Shown one piece after another: positions 1-8,536 of a stretch of DNA of 64,000 nt. Made by a program: the position numbers and the translations under genes. The notes under the pieces were generated by a model. That model saw only the letters and a program-made list of their open reading frames with translations, did not search any database and was not told the origin of the DNA. The DNA comes from Hydrogenoanaerobacterium sp032017025 (GTDB lineage: Bacteria; Bacillota; Clostridia; Oscillospirales; Ruminococcaceae). The DNA is taken from the NCBI RefSeq assembly GCF_032017025.1, contig NZ_DALZQO010000011.1:1-64000 (forward strand). The letters are read 5' to 3'. Every line of letters starts with the position of its first letter. Positions within the stretch are counted from its first letter, which is position 1.

Positions 1-321
1 CTTAGGCATTTCTCGATTCTCTTGCGCTGCGGGCATCATGCGATTCTCTTGCGCTGCGGGCGCCATGCGATTCTCTTGTACGGCAGGTGCCATGCGATTC
101 TCTTGCATTGTGCGCATTACAGGCATCGCGCGATTTTCTTGCATCTCAAGGTTCTCAAGGTTCTCACGGTTTTCTTGCATTCCACGCATCTCGCGGTTTT
201 CCTGCATTCTGGGCATAGCAGGTGCTGGTGTAGGTACAGCGGGAGCGGGCATAGGCATTGCAGGTGCTGCCGGCACGGCTGGGGCGACTTGCATCCGGCT
301 CAGCATAATCATATTTTCCAT
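1..321 (-). CDS. QENR-repeat Met/Pro/Ala-rich protein (3' end outside window)
   Basis: The frame stays open from the ATG at 319-321 to the window edge (107 codons) and has a GGAGC ribosome site at 331-335. After the start come about 30 residues rich in Met, Pro and Ala (APAVPAAPAMPMPAPAVP), then irregular repeats around Gln-Glu-Asn-Arg, such as MQENRAMP, VQENRMAP and AQENRMMP. At least seven ENR cores are visible. There is no signal peptide, membrane segment or catalytic motif. Competing frames over the same DNA lack a good ribosome site and give erratic composition. The low-complexity, charge-alternating repeat suggests a structural or coat-like protein, but that is inference. I do not recognise the family, and the C terminus is not visible. 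Confidence 0.6.
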   Translation of the reverse strand, partial: MENMIMLSRMQVAPAVPAAPAMPMPAPAVPTPAPAMPRMQENREMRGMQENRENLENLEMQENRAMPVMRTMQENRMAPAVQENRMAPAAQENRMMPAAQENREMPK

Positions 322-413
322 AGGATTTCTGCTCCTTTTTGTTATTGTAATTTGAAGCCATAAGCGGGCTATCACTCACATTCTATGAAAAAAAACGGTG
401 AAGCGTGCACATG

Positions 414-454
414 AAAAAAGCGCCTGAAACTGTAAGAAGTTCCAAGCGCTTTTA
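414..454 (-). terminator. Rho-independent terminator of birA
   Basis: The arms AAAAGCGC and GCGCTTTT enclose about 22 bases. Read on the minus strand, the hairpin is followed by a run of T, a few bases after the birA stop. Confidence 0.65.
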
Positions 455-462
455 ATCATGTT

Positions 463-1443
463 TTAGATTCTTATGCTCACTTCACCCGAGGTAAGTTCGG
501 CGATGCTGCAATCCTCAGTTTGAACCAAGAGCCCGCCCTCCGGCGAAAGGTCTACCGCAGTGGCGGGGTAACTTTTGTCCCCCTGCACCACGGTGACTGT
601 TTTGCCTAACAGACAAAGTGCTTGCCTATAGCTTGCTAAAAAAGCACTGCTGTCCTGTGTTTTGATATACGAGTAGTAGTATTTTTCAAGGTTATTCAGA
701 ATCTCTGCAATCAGTGCACAACGCGAAAAATTATTGTCTGAAAAATCACAGAGTGCACCTGCAACATTGCCTTGTAAAGAGGGAAAACCCTGTGCACTGC
801 CAACATTTACCCCAATTCCGACTACTACAAAGTTCAGCTTGCCGCTTTCACCCTCAACCGTTGCTTCGCTAAGGATGCCGCATAGCTTTTTACCGTCCAG
901 CAGTATGTCGTTTACCCATTTAATCTGCGGTGAAAGCCCCGTTACCGTGTGAATTGCCTCAACAACACATACAGCAGTGAGCATGGTGAGAAAATGGATT
1001 TTATCAAAGGGCAGCTCGGGACGCAGCAAAACGCTCATGTAAATACCATTGTGCTTGGGCGAGTGAAAGCTTCTGCCCAGCCTACCTTTACCGGCAGTTT
1101 GCTCATCGGCAAGGATGACGGTACCCTCGGGTGCACCCGCATAGGCGGCGGTGCGCAGCTGAGTGTTGGTGGAATCCACCGTCTTATAAATTGTAAGCGA
1201 GCTGCCCAGCCGCTGTGTAAGCAGGTGCTCCCGAATTTTGCTCTCAAGCAGGGCGTCAGTGCGTTCGGCCAAATAGTAGCCGCTGCCGGTTTTGCTCTCA
1301 ATGCTGTAGCCATCTTCTTTCAGCGAACGAATCGATTTCCAGACGGCGGCTCGTGACAGACCGAGCTGCCCGGCAAGATATTCGCCCGAAACATAGCTGC
1401 CCTTATGCTGCTCTAACATCTGTAGAATCTTTTGCTTGCTCAT
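463..1443 (-). CDS. birA: Bifunctional biotin-protein ligase / biotin repressor BirA
   Basis: The 326-residue protein has an N-terminal winged helix-turn-helix (about residues 1-60; SRAAVWKSIRSLKEDGY is the recognition region). A biotin-protein ligase catalytic domain follows, with the adenylate-binding GKGRLGR loop at 118-124 and KWVNDILLDGKKLCGIL at 175-191, whose Lys175 is the conserved catalytic lysine. The last 50 residues form the small C-terminal beta domain. It attaches biotin to carboxylase carrier proteins through biotinyl-AMP. The DNA-binding domain implies it also represses biotin genes, none of which lie nearby. The gene is divergent from glyA, with its own promoter (1471-1499) and a GGGGGCGGA ribosome site. 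Length is normal for the two-domain form. Confidence 0.95.
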   Translation of the reverse strand: MSKQKILQMLEQHKGSYVSGEYLAGQLGLSRAAVWKSIRSLKEDGYSIESKTGSGYYLAERTDALLESKIREHLLTQRLGSSLTIYKTVDSTNTQLRTAAYAGAPEGTVILADEQTAGKGRLGRSFHSPKHNGIYMSVLLRPELPFDKIHFLTMLTAVCVVEAIHTVTGLSPQIKWVNDILLDGKKLCGILSEATVEGESGKLNFVVVGIGVNVGSAQGFPSLQGNVAGALCDFSDNNFSRCALIAEILNNLEKYYYSYIKTQDSSAFLASYRQALCLLGKTVTVVQGDKSYPATAVDLSPEGGLLVQTEDCSIAELTSGEVSIRI

Positions 1444-1470
1444 GTAAATCCGCCCCCTGTTCCTGCTTCT

Positions 1471-1499
1471 ATTATAGGTGCGGCGGATGAGTTAGTCAA
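1471..1499 (-). promoter_or_regulatory. birA promoter
   Basis: On the minus strand TTGACT (1494-1499) and TATAAT (1471-1476) are separated by exactly 17 bases. They lie 28 bases upstream of the birA start codon. Confidence 0.8.
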
Positions 1500-1544
1500 C
1501 AAAAGTCGTAAATACTGCCTTAGGATGCAAGGGGTGCTTTTTGC

Positions 1545-1573
1545 TTGCGAAGTGACAATTTTCGAGGTATAAT
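1545..1573 (+). promoter_or_regulatory. glyA promoter
   Basis: TTGCGA (1545-1550), a 17 base spacer and TATAAT (1568-1573), about 50 bases upstream of glyA. No riboswitch fold is evident in the short leader. Confidence 0.7.
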
Positions 1574-1624
1574 AGTTACAAATTGTGTGTAGATACCGGA
1601 AAAATTTTGAGAGGAAGATGAACC

Positions 1625-2878
1625 ATGTACGCAGATATGATGGATTCCATCGGACTGGTGGCGCAATATGACCCCGAGGTAGCAGAAGCTATGGATAAGG
1701 AGCTGAAACGTCAGCGCAGAAACATTGAGCTGATTGCCTCTGAAAACCTTGTTTCTCCCGCGGTGATGGCTGCAATGGGCAGCATTCTTACCAACAAATA
1801 CGCCGAGGGTTACTCGGGTAAACGCTACTACGGCGGCTGCCAGTGTGTTGATATTGCAGAGGACATTGCAATTGAACGTGCAAAAAAACTGTTTGGCGCA
1901 GAGTATGCCAATGTGCAGCCGCATTCAGGCGCACAGGCAAACTTTGCGGTGTATTTCGCCCTGTTGCAGCCGGGTGACACGGTGCTTGGCATGAGCCTTG
2001 CCGACGGCGGGCACCTTACCCATGGTTCACCCGTTAACATTTCGGGCAAATATTTTAACTTTGTGTCCTACGGTGTGGATAATCAAACCGGCATGATTGA
2101 CTACGACAGCGTGCTTGAAATTGCACAAGAGTGCAAGCCTAAAATGATTGTAGCGGGTGCCTCTGCTTACCCCAGAACCATTGATTTTGCCAAGCTGCGC
2201 GAAATTGCCGATCAGGTTGGCGCGCTGCTGATGGTGGATATGGCGCACATTGCCGGTCTTGTTGCGGCGGGTGAGCATCCCTCACCGGTACCGTATGCAG
2301 ACGTGGTAACCACCACCACCCATAAAACCCTGCGCGGCCCGCGCGGCGGTATGATCCTTTGTAAAGAGCAGTATGGTAAAGCCATTGACAAGGCAATCTT
2401 CCCCGGTACACAGGGCGGCCCGCTGATGCACATCATCGCTTCCAAGGCGATCAGCTTCGGCGAAGCGCTCAAACCGGAGTTTAAAGCGTACCAGCACCAG
2501 ATTGTGAAAAATGCAAAGGCGCTTGCAAACGCGCTCAAGGCAAAGGGTTTCGACCTTGTATCGGGCGATACCGACAACCACCTGATGCTGCTTGACCTGC
2601 GCAATATGAGCATTACCGGCAAAGAGCTGGAGCACCGCCTGGACGAGGTGTATATCACTGTAAATAAGAACGCCATCCCCAACGACCCGCAGAGTCCGTT
2701 CATCACCAGCGGTGTGCGCGTGGGTACCCCCGCTGTCACCAGCCGCGGCATGAACGAAGCCGATATGCAAAAGATTGCGGAGTTTATCTACCTCACCGCG
2801 ACCGACTTTGAGAACAAAGCGGATGAAATTCGCGCAGGTGTGGACGAGCTGTGTGCAAAATACCCTCTGTACGAATAA
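1625..2878 (+). CDS. glyA: Serine hydroxymethyltransferase
   Basis: This 417-residue cytosolic PLP enzyme interconverts serine and glycine and loads one-carbon units on tetrahydrofolate. The PLP lysine is Lys234 in VVTTTTHKTLRGPRGG. Other signatures are NKYAEGYSGKRYYGGC (57-72) and VDMAHIAGL (204-212). Length and order match bacterial GlyA. The GAGAGGAAG ribosome site at 1609-1617 supports the ATG at 1625. rarA follows 43 bases later with its own ribosome site and no terminator between, so the two are probably co-transcribed. Confidence 0.97.
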   Translation: MYADMMDSIGLVAQYDPEVAEAMDKELKRQRRNIELIASENLVSPAVMAAMGSILTNKYAEGYSGKRYYGGCQCVDIAEDIAIERAKKLFGAEYANVQPHSGAQANFAVYFALLQPGDTVLGMSLADGGHLTHGSPVNISGKYFNFVSYGVDNQTGMIDYDSVLEIAQECKPKMIVAGASAYPRTIDFAKLREIADQVGALLMVDMAHIAGLVAAGEHPSPVPYADVVTTTTHKTLRGPRGGMILCKEQYGKAIDKAIFPGTQGGPLMHIIASKAISFGEALKPEFKAYQHQIVKNAKALANALKAKGFDLVSGDTDNHLMLLDLRNMSITGKELEHRLDEVYITVNKNAIPNDPQSPFITSGVRVGTPAVTSRGMNEADMQKIAEFIYLTATDFENKADEIRAGVDELCAKYPLYE

Positions 2879-2921
2879 AAAGGGAGAGAGTCCCAAAAGT
2901 AAAATAGAAGGAGATGAAAAG

Positions 2922-4199
2922 ATGTCGTCACCGCTTGCGGACAGAATACGCCCCCAAAGCCTAGATGAGGTTGTGGGGCAAAAGCATATATTGGGCGGCG
3001 ATAAAGTTCTGCGACGCATTGTGGAAAGCGGCAATATCCCCAATCTCATCTTTTACGGCCCTTCGGGGGTGGGAAAAACCACCGTCGCGCGCATTATTGC
3101 GCAGGCGGCGGGCAAAAAGCTGTTCAAGCTGAATGGCACCACCGCCTCTACAGCAGACATCAAAGAGGTGGTTGCCGAGTGCGATACGTTTGGCGGTTTG
3201 AACGGTGTGCTGCTGTATCTCGATGAGATTCAGTACCTCAACAAAAAACAGCAGCAAAGCCTGCTTGAGTTTATTGAAAACGGGCAGGTAACGCTGATTG
3301 CCTCTACCACCGAAAACCCGTATTTTTATGTTTACAATGCAATTCTCAGCCGGAGCACAGTGTTTGAGTTTAAGCCTGTAGATGCGCAGGACATTATACC
3401 TGCGGTTCTGCGCGGCTTCGGCGAGATGGAAAAGGAGATGGGCTGCTCCGTCACCCTGGAGGAGGGCGTGGCACAGCACATTGCGCAAAGCTGCGGCGGC
3501 GACGTTCGCAAGGCGATGAACGCGGTGGAAATGTGCTCTCTTGCGGCTCAAGTGAATCCATCGGGTGAGTGCATGGTGACCATGGAGGACGCCCGGCAGG
3601 TAAGCCAGCGCAGCGCCATGAAGTACGATCGCGACGGCGATGCGCATTATGATATTCTTTCGGCATTGCAAAAATCGGTGCGCGGCTCGGATGAAAATGC
3701 GGCTCTGCACTATTTGGCGCGGCTGCTGGAAGCAGGTGATTTGCTCTCGCCCTGCCGCCGCCTACTGGTGATGGCAAGCGAGGACGTGGGGCTTGCATAC
3801 CCCGCGGCGATTTCGATTGTAAAAGCCTGTGTCGACTCTGCTTTGCAGCTTGGGCTGCCCGAGGCGCGCATTCCGCTTGCCGAGGCTGTGATTGTCATGT
3901 GCACTGCCCCCAAATCCAACTCCGCCATTCTGGCGATCGACGCTGCGATGGCGGATGTAAAAGCGGGCAGAACAGGAGATATCCCTGCAAGCCTCAAAGA
4001 TGGGCACTACGCCGGTGCTCAAAAGCTGGGTCATGCCTTATCCTACCGGTATCCGCATAACTTCCCCAACCACTGGGTAGCACAGCAATACCTACCCGAT
4101 AGCTTAAAAGATAAAGTGTACTATGAGTTTGGCAACAACAAAACCGAACAGCTTGCAAAAAATTACCGCGACAGTGTCAGAAAGGGAAAAGGAGAGTAG
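2922..4199 (+). CDS. rarA: Replication-associated recombination AAA+ ATPase RarA (MgsA)
   Basis: The 425-residue clamp-loader-like AAA+ ATPase acts at stalled replication forks. It has Walker A GPSGVGKT (46-53), Walker B LLYLDEIQ around 97-104, sensor-1 region STTENPYF and the C-terminal MgsA tetramerisation domain (DVGLAYP, APKSNSAI). An open frame continues upstream into glyA, but the ATG at 2922 is preceded by AGAAGGAGATG and starts with the family N terminus MSSPLADRIRPQSLDEVVGQ. The gene ends 4 bases before the next start, consistent with an operon. Confidence 0.95.
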   Translation: MSSPLADRIRPQSLDEVVGQKHILGGDKVLRRIVESGNIPNLIFYGPSGVGKTTVARIIAQAAGKKLFKLNGTTASTADIKEVVAECDTFGGLNGVLLYLDEIQYLNKKQQQSLLEFIENGQVTLIASTTENPYFYVYNAILSRSTVFEFKPVDAQDIIPAVLRGFGEMEKEMGCSVTLEEGVAQHIAQSCGGDVRKAMNAVEMCSLAAQVNPSGECMVTMEDARQVSQRSAMKYDRDGDAHYDILSALQKSVRGSDENAALHYLARLLEAGDLLSPCRRLLVMASEDVGLAYPAAISIVKACVDSALQLGLPEARIPLAEAVIVMCTAPKSNSAILAIDAAMADVKAGRTGDIPASLKDGHYAGAQKLGHALSYRYPHNFPNHWVAQQYLPDSLKDKVYYEFGNNKTEQLAKNYRDSVRKGKGE

Positions 4200-4203
4200 T
4201 CCT

Positions 4204-4611
4204 ATGACAAAAAAGAAGCTGGACAAAGAGAGAGAAAAGCAGGATAAAAAAATTAAGCGGCTGTATACGCTGATTTGGTTTTTGGCGTGCCCGCTTGCGT
4301 ACGTGGTTTCAAAGCTTACAGGCTTTGCACAGATTAATGTAGTGTACTGGACACTGCTTGTGGTACCGGTGCTGTTGGCTGCCTATAATGTAAGGCAGGT
4401 ACCGCCAGTAATTTTGAAAAAAGGGGATACTCCCGTGGAGGAAGCCCTTGAGGGGGAAGTTTTGGAGGAACTGCCTGAACCGGAGCCGGATGAAACCGAG
4501 GGCGTCACCCGTACTCAGCGCATTAAGCTGCTTGCCCTTGCACTCAAACCGCCGGTGATTATCGCAGCCCCTATTCTTGTAACACTGATTGTAGATTTGT
4601 GCATACGCTGA
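4204..4611 (+). CDS. Small membrane protein of unknown function
   Basis: The 135-residue protein has a highly charged N terminus (about 24 residues, mostly K, E, D), two adjacent hydrophobic segments near 25-38 and 44-62, an acidic linker (EALEGEVLEELPEPEPDETEG) and a C-terminal membrane segment. The start ATG lies 4 bases after the rarA stop, with an AGGAGAG ribosome site inside the rarA end. I recognise no family. It is the last gene of the glyA-rarA unit, ahead of a terminator. Confidence 0.75.
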   Translation: MTKKKLDKEREKQDKKIKRLYTLIWFLACPLAYVVSKLTGFAQINVVYWTLLVVPVLLAAYNVRQVPPVILKKGDTPVEEALEGEVLEELPEPEPDETEGVTRTQRIKLLALALKPPVIIAAPILVTLIVDLCIR

Positions 4612-4650
4612 AGCGAGCATTTCCAATCATTTGTTTGGCCTAAATAAAGA

Positions 4651-4688
4651 TAAGGGTGTGAATACCTTGGTATTCATGCTCTTTTTTG
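4651..4688 (+). terminator. Rho-independent terminator after glyA-rarA unit
   Basis: TGAATAC, a 4 base loop and GTATTCA, followed by a T-rich tract ending around 4687. Confidence 0.8.
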
Positions 4689-4719
4689 TTGCAGGAGTGT
4701 AAATTATTTTCGTTACATG

Positions 4720-4748
4720 TTGAGAAATCACGCTCAGTTTGCTAAAAT
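4720..4748 (+). promoter_or_regulatory. Promoter of the CNNM/CorC-family gene
   Basis: TTGAGA (4720-4725), a 17 base spacer and TAAAAT (4743-4748), 56 bases before the start codon. Confidence 0.6.
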
Positions 4749-4803
4749 ACAATTACGCACGCATTGTAATCATTATAAAAATAGAAAGTAGAGTTGATCG
4801 CAG

Positions 4804-6066
4804 TTGGACACACCCAGTCCGGGCTTGTATCTGATATTGGTATTGCTGCTGGCCGCGTCGGCATTTTTCTCCGCATCTGAGACCGCACTTTCATGCATGA
4901 ACAAAATTCGAATGCAGAATATGGCAGATGACGGTAACGAAAACGCAAAGCTTGCGTTGCGCATGGCCGATAATTTTGACCGTATTTTATCCACCATCCT
5001 TATTGGCAACAATGTGGTGAATCTTTCTGCATCGTCTATTGCTACCGTAGTGGCTACGGTTTTGCTTGGTGCATCGGGCGCTGCGGTTTCTACCATTGTA
5101 CTTACGGTGCTGGTGCTCACCTTTGGTGAGATACTGCCAAAAAGCTATGCGAAGGCGCATGCCGAGGCAATTGTGCTCAAGGTGGCAAAGCCGCTCCATG
5201 CGGTACAGGTGATTCTTACGCCGATCTCGTGGTTTTTTATTAAGCTGCAAAAATCGGTGAAGTCAAAGGATGCGCAGGCAGAACCGTCGGTCACCGAGCA
5301 GGAGCTGAAGACCATTATTCAGAACAGCGAAGTGGAGGGCGTACTCGACGAGAGCGAGAGTGATATTATACAGTCAGTGTTTGATTTTAACGACACCACC
5401 GTTCAGGAGATTTTGATACCGCGTGTGGATATGACTGCAATTGACGTAGACGACGACCTCAATACCATTTTAGAAGCTGCTGTGACGCATGGATACTCAC
5501 GTATTCCTGTATACGAAGATACGATCGATAATGTCATCGGCATCCTTTACGGTAAAGATTTGCTCGAAGCCTATGTGCATAGCAAAGAGATTGATGTGCG
5601 CAGCATGGTACGTGAGTGCATCTATGTACACCGCTCTAAAAAAATTTCTGACCTGCTGAGCGATTTTAAACGGCAGAAGTTGCACATCGCAATTGTTACC
5701 GACGAATACGGCGGTACACTGGGGCTGGTGACGATGGAGGATATCCTGGAGGAGCTGGTAGGCGAAATTTGGGATGAGAGCGACGAAGTGACGCATGATG
5801 TGGTGCGCCTTTCCGATACCTGCTACGAGGTACAGGGTGACTTTAATATCGAAGATTTTTTTGAAAAAATTAGTTATTGCTATAAAAATTTTGATTGCGA
5901 ATACTCCACAGTAGGCGGTTGGATGCTGGAAAGCCTTGAACATATCCCGCAGGAAGGCGAGAGCTTTGAGTATGACACACTCAGGCTTACTGTTTCTGAG
6001 ATGGATGAACAGCGCATTGTTAAGTTGCGTGTTGATTTGCTGCAGCCGGCCGACGCAGGGAAATAA
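4804..6066 (+). CDS. CNNM/CorC-type membrane protein with CBS pair (HlyC/CorC family)
   Basis: The 420-residue protein begins with a TTG codon, directly at the first membrane helix. Residues about 1-180 form the DUF21/CNNM membrane domain (three or four helices; FSASETALSCMNKIRM and LTFGEILPKSYAK are signatures). Two CBS domains follow (about 200-320; IPRVDMTAID, HGYSRIPVYED, VTDEYGGTLGLVTMEDILEELVGEI). A CorC_HlyC transporter-associated domain ends the protein. Relatives act in Mg2+/Co2+ efflux or homeostasis. The old name hemolysin is not supported by function. The gene is monocistronic between a terminator and a palindrome cluster. Confidence 0.9.
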   Translation: MDTPSPGLYLILVLLLAASAFFSASETALSCMNKIRMQNMADDGNENAKLALRMADNFDRILSTILIGNNVVNLSASSIATVVATVLLGASGAAVSTIVLTVLVLTFGEILPKSYAKAHAEAIVLKVAKPLHAVQVILTPISWFFIKLQKSVKSKDAQAEPSVTEQELKTIIQNSEVEGVLDESESDIIQSVFDFNDTTVQEILIPRVDMTAIDVDDDLNTILEAAVTHGYSRIPVYEDTIDNVIGILYGKDLLEAYVHSKEIDVRSMVRECIYVHRSKKISDLLSDFKRQKLHIAIVTDEYGGTLGLVTMEDILEELVGEIWDESDEVTHDVVRLSDTCYEVQGDFNIEDFFEKISYCYKNFDCEYSTVGGWMLESLEHIPQEGESFEYDTLRLTVSEMDEQRIVKLRVDLLQPADAGK

Positions 6067-6100
6067 CCGTGCACTATTTGCAGGGCGTTGCCTTTGCGTG

Positions 6101-6261
6101 GTATAATAAACGCAAAAGCGTTTATTATACTCGTTCTAATCCCCTTCGGCTCACCGCTTACGCGGCAACCGCCGAAGAAGGGCAATGATACCACAAACGC
6201 GCTGCGTTTATGGTATCATTGCCATAAAGCATCTAATACGATGCTGTAAAACCTGTTTTAC
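6101..6261. repeat. Cluster of five consecutive inverted repeats
   Basis: Five hairpins lie almost end to end. (1) GTATAATAAACGC at 6101-6113 pairs with 6118-6130 around AAAA. (2) CTTCGGC at 6144-6150 pairs with 6171-6177, with an inner CCGC/GCGG stem. (3) GGCAATGATACCA at 6181-6193 pairs with 6211-6223, extended inwards by a 7-base arm with one mismatch. (4) AGCATC/GATGCT at 6228-6245. (5) GTAAAAC/GTTTTAC at 6246-6261. Hairpins 1 and 3 share an AAACGC/GCGTTT core. None has a typical terminator T-tract. It may be a short palindromic repeat element or a structured leader of proB. Confidence 0.7.
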
Positions 6262-6309
6262 TCATTCTAGAATTGTATTAAATGAATAGATATCAAAGGA
6301 GAACACGTT

Positions 6310-7113
6310 GTGAGTTGTTTTCAGAACGCAAAAAGAGTTGTCATTAAAGTTGGAACATCTACCCTAACCCATGAGACAGGGCTTGTAAATATTCGCAGAA
6401 TCGAAGAGTTTGTCAAGGTGCTCGCCGATATCAAAAACAGCGGCAAAGAGCTTATACTGGTTTCTTCCGGAGCCATTGCGGTGGGCGTAGGCAAGCTGGG
6501 GCTGAAGGTACGCCCATGCGATACCCCGGCAAAGCAGGCAGTCGCTGCCATTGGCCAGTGCGAGCTGATGTACATGTACGATAAGCTGTTTTCCGAATAC
6601 AATCACAATGTAGCGCAGGTACTGCTCACTCGTGATGTGATTGAATCGGAGGCGCGCAAAGAAAACTGCATCAACGCCTTTGAACGCTTGATGGAGATGA
6701 ACACCATCCCCATTGTAAACGAGAACGATACCGTTTCAGTCGAAGAGATTGAATTCGGTGACAACGATACATTATCTGCAATTGTTGCGGTACTGACCGG
6801 AGCAGATGCACTGGTGATTATGAGCGATATTGACGGCTTGTATGACGCAGACCCACGCAAAGACCCGGATGCGAAGCTAATTTCACGGGTGGAAGAGCTG
6901 GATGAAAGCGTTGCGGAGAAGGCGGGCGGAGCAGGCTCCAGCCGCGGTACGGGCGGCATGCTCACTAAAATCCATGCTGCTCAGATTGCCTGCCCAAATG
7001 GCGTTAACATGGCAATCATCAACGGCAAAAACCCCGCTAATCTCTACGAATTGTTTGATGGCAAAGAGATCGGCACTCATTTTGTAGCCGGTAAAGTGCC
7101 GGTAAACTGCTGA
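6310..7113 (+). CDS. proB: Glutamate 5-kinase
   Basis: This 267-residue enzyme phosphorylates L-glutamate in the first step of proline synthesis. It shows the amino acid kinase fold: VVIKVGTSTLT near the N terminus, LVSSGAIAVG around 50-60, NENDTVSVEEIEFGDND for glutamate binding, SDIDGLYDADPR, and the GTGGMLTKIHAA nucleotide loop. It lacks the C-terminal PUA domain of longer ProB proteins and so belongs to the short form. The start is GTG with an AAAGGAG site. proA follows 100 bases downstream, giving a proBA operon. Confidence 0.95.
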   Translation: MSCFQNAKRVVIKVGTSTLTHETGLVNIRRIEEFVKVLADIKNSGKELILVSSGAIAVGVGKLGLKVRPCDTPAKQAVAAIGQCELMYMYDKLFSEYNHNVAQVLLTRDVIESEARKENCINAFERLMEMNTIPIVNENDTVSVEEIEFGDNDTLSAIVAVLTGADALVIMSDIDGLYDADPRKDPDAKLISRVEELDESVAEKAGGAGSSRGTGGMLTKIHAAQIACPNGVNMAIINGKNPANLYELFDGKEIGTHFVAGKVPVNC

Positions 7114-7213
7114 TGCCTGCATTCCGACAGCTACATAGTTAAATCTATAGAACAGAATGAAATAGATAAAACCGGATTGCACAAATGCAGATCCGGGGGA
7201 GAGGAGACCCTGT

Positions 7214-8458
7214 ATGACTGAAATGCAAAAATTGGGAGCGCGCGCAAAGCAAGCGTCTTATGAGCTGGCTGCGGCAAACGCAGGGCTTAAAAACGCCGCA
7301 TTGTGTGCAATTGGTTTACAGCTGACACAGCGTGCCGATGAAATTATTGCTGCAAACAGCAGGGATATTGCCGCCGCACGCGAAAACGGCATGAGTGAGG
7401 CGATGATTGACCGCCTAACGCTGACAAGAGCGCGAATGGAGGGCATTGTTTCAGCGGTAAACAGTGTTGCCCTGCTGGAAGATCCCATCGGTGAAGTGCT
7501 GGGTGGCATAACTCGTCCAAACGGGCTTCGTATTGTAAAAACACGGGTGCCTATGGGTGTTATCGGTATTATTTTTGAAGCCCGCCCCAATGTAACGGTG
7601 GACGCCGCGGCTCTGTGCCTGAAATCGGGCAACGCGTGCATTTTGCGCGGCGGCAAAGAGGCAATCCATTCCAACACCGCGCTGGCAAGCATTATGCGCG
7701 ATGCGATTGCACAGGCCGGCTTGCCTGCCGACTGCATTTTGCTCGTGGAAGATACCTCGCGTGAGAGTGCAAACGAAATGATGCGCCTTTCAGGCTACCT
7801 TGACGTACTGATTCCGCGCGGCGGTGCGGGGCTGATTAAAGCGGTAGTAGAGAACTCTACCGTGCCTGTGATTGAAACAGGCACAGGCAACTGCCATGTT
7901 TATGTTGATTACAATGCCGACCCTACAATGGCGGCCGACATTATTGTAAACGCAAAGGCACAACGTCCATCGGTGTGCAATGCAGCGGAAACACTGCTGG
8001 TGCACAAAGACATTGCGCCGGAGTTTTTGCCCCTGGCGGCAAAGGCACTTGCGGAGAAAAACGTAAAGCTGCTGGGCTGTGAGCGTACCCGCAGCATCCT
8101 CACCGGTGTCGCCGCTGCGACAGAAGAGGATTATGCCACAGAGTTTTTGGATTATGTTCTCGCGATACGTGTGGTGGAGGATGTGGATGAGGCGATTGCA
8201 CACATTGCGCGTTACAGCACCCGCCACAGCGAATGTATTGTGACGCAGGACTATAAAAACAGCCAAAAGTTTATGCAGCGGGTTGACGCGGCGGCGGTTT
8301 ACATCAATGCCTCCACACGCTTTACCGATGGCGGTGAGTTTGGTCTTGGCGCGGAGATTGGTATCTCCACACAAAAGCTGCATGCGCGTGGGCCAATGGG
8401 GCTTCGCGAAATGACGACCTATAAGTATTTGATCTACGGCGAGGGGCAAATTCGTTAG
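7214..8458 (+). CDS. proA: Glutamate-5-semialdehyde dehydrogenase (gamma-glutamyl phosphate reductase)
   Basis: This 414-residue NADPH-dependent enzyme carries out the second step of proline synthesis, acting on the unstable product of ProB. The catalytic cysteine is Cys255 in AQRPSVCNAAETLL. PMGVIGIIFEARPNVTVDA (113-131) and LKSGNACILRGGKEA (136-150) are family blocks. Full length. The GGGGGAGAGGAG site fixes the ATG at 7214. Confidence 0.96.
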   Translation: MTEMQKLGARAKQASYELAAANAGLKNAALCAIGLQLTQRADEIIAANSRDIAAARENGMSEAMIDRLTLTRARMEGIVSAVNSVALLEDPIGEVLGGITRPNGLRIVKTRVPMGVIGIIFEARPNVTVDAAALCLKSGNACILRGGKEAIHSNTALASIMRDAIAQAGLPADCILLVEDTSRESANEMMRLSGYLDVLIPRGGAGLIKAVVENSTVPVIETGTGNCHVYVDYNADPTMAADIIVNAKAQRPSVCNAAETLLVHKDIAPEFLPLAAKALAEKNVKLLGCERTRSILTGVAAATEEDYATEFLDYVLAIRVVEDVDEAIAHIARYSTRHSECIVTQDYKNSQKFMQRVDAAAVYINASTRFTDGGEFGLGAEIGISTQKLHARGPMGLREMTTYKYLIYGEGQIR

Positions 8459-8536
8459 TGCCCCTTGTGAGATTGCGACAGAGCATTGGGAATCAGCCGG
8501 TATGGCTACAAGCGGCAACTGCCGTGGGAGGTATGG

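Noticed and set aside
1..200. Spaced direct repeats that could be a CRISPR array
   Set aside because: Repeat units follow codon periods, spacers are not unique, and the repeats encode QENR; there are no cas genes.
22..363. Plus-strand open frames over the repeat DNA
   Set aside because: Cys/His-rich text with no ribosome site. The minus-strand frame has a GGAGC site and regular QENR repeats.
1574..1624. Glycine riboswitch or other leader before glyA
   Set aside because: The leader is only about 40 bases long and shows no aptamer-like pairing.
2282..3049. Long minus-strand frame opposite glyA and rarA
   Set aside because: Shadow of two well-supported genes; no ribosome site and erratic composition.
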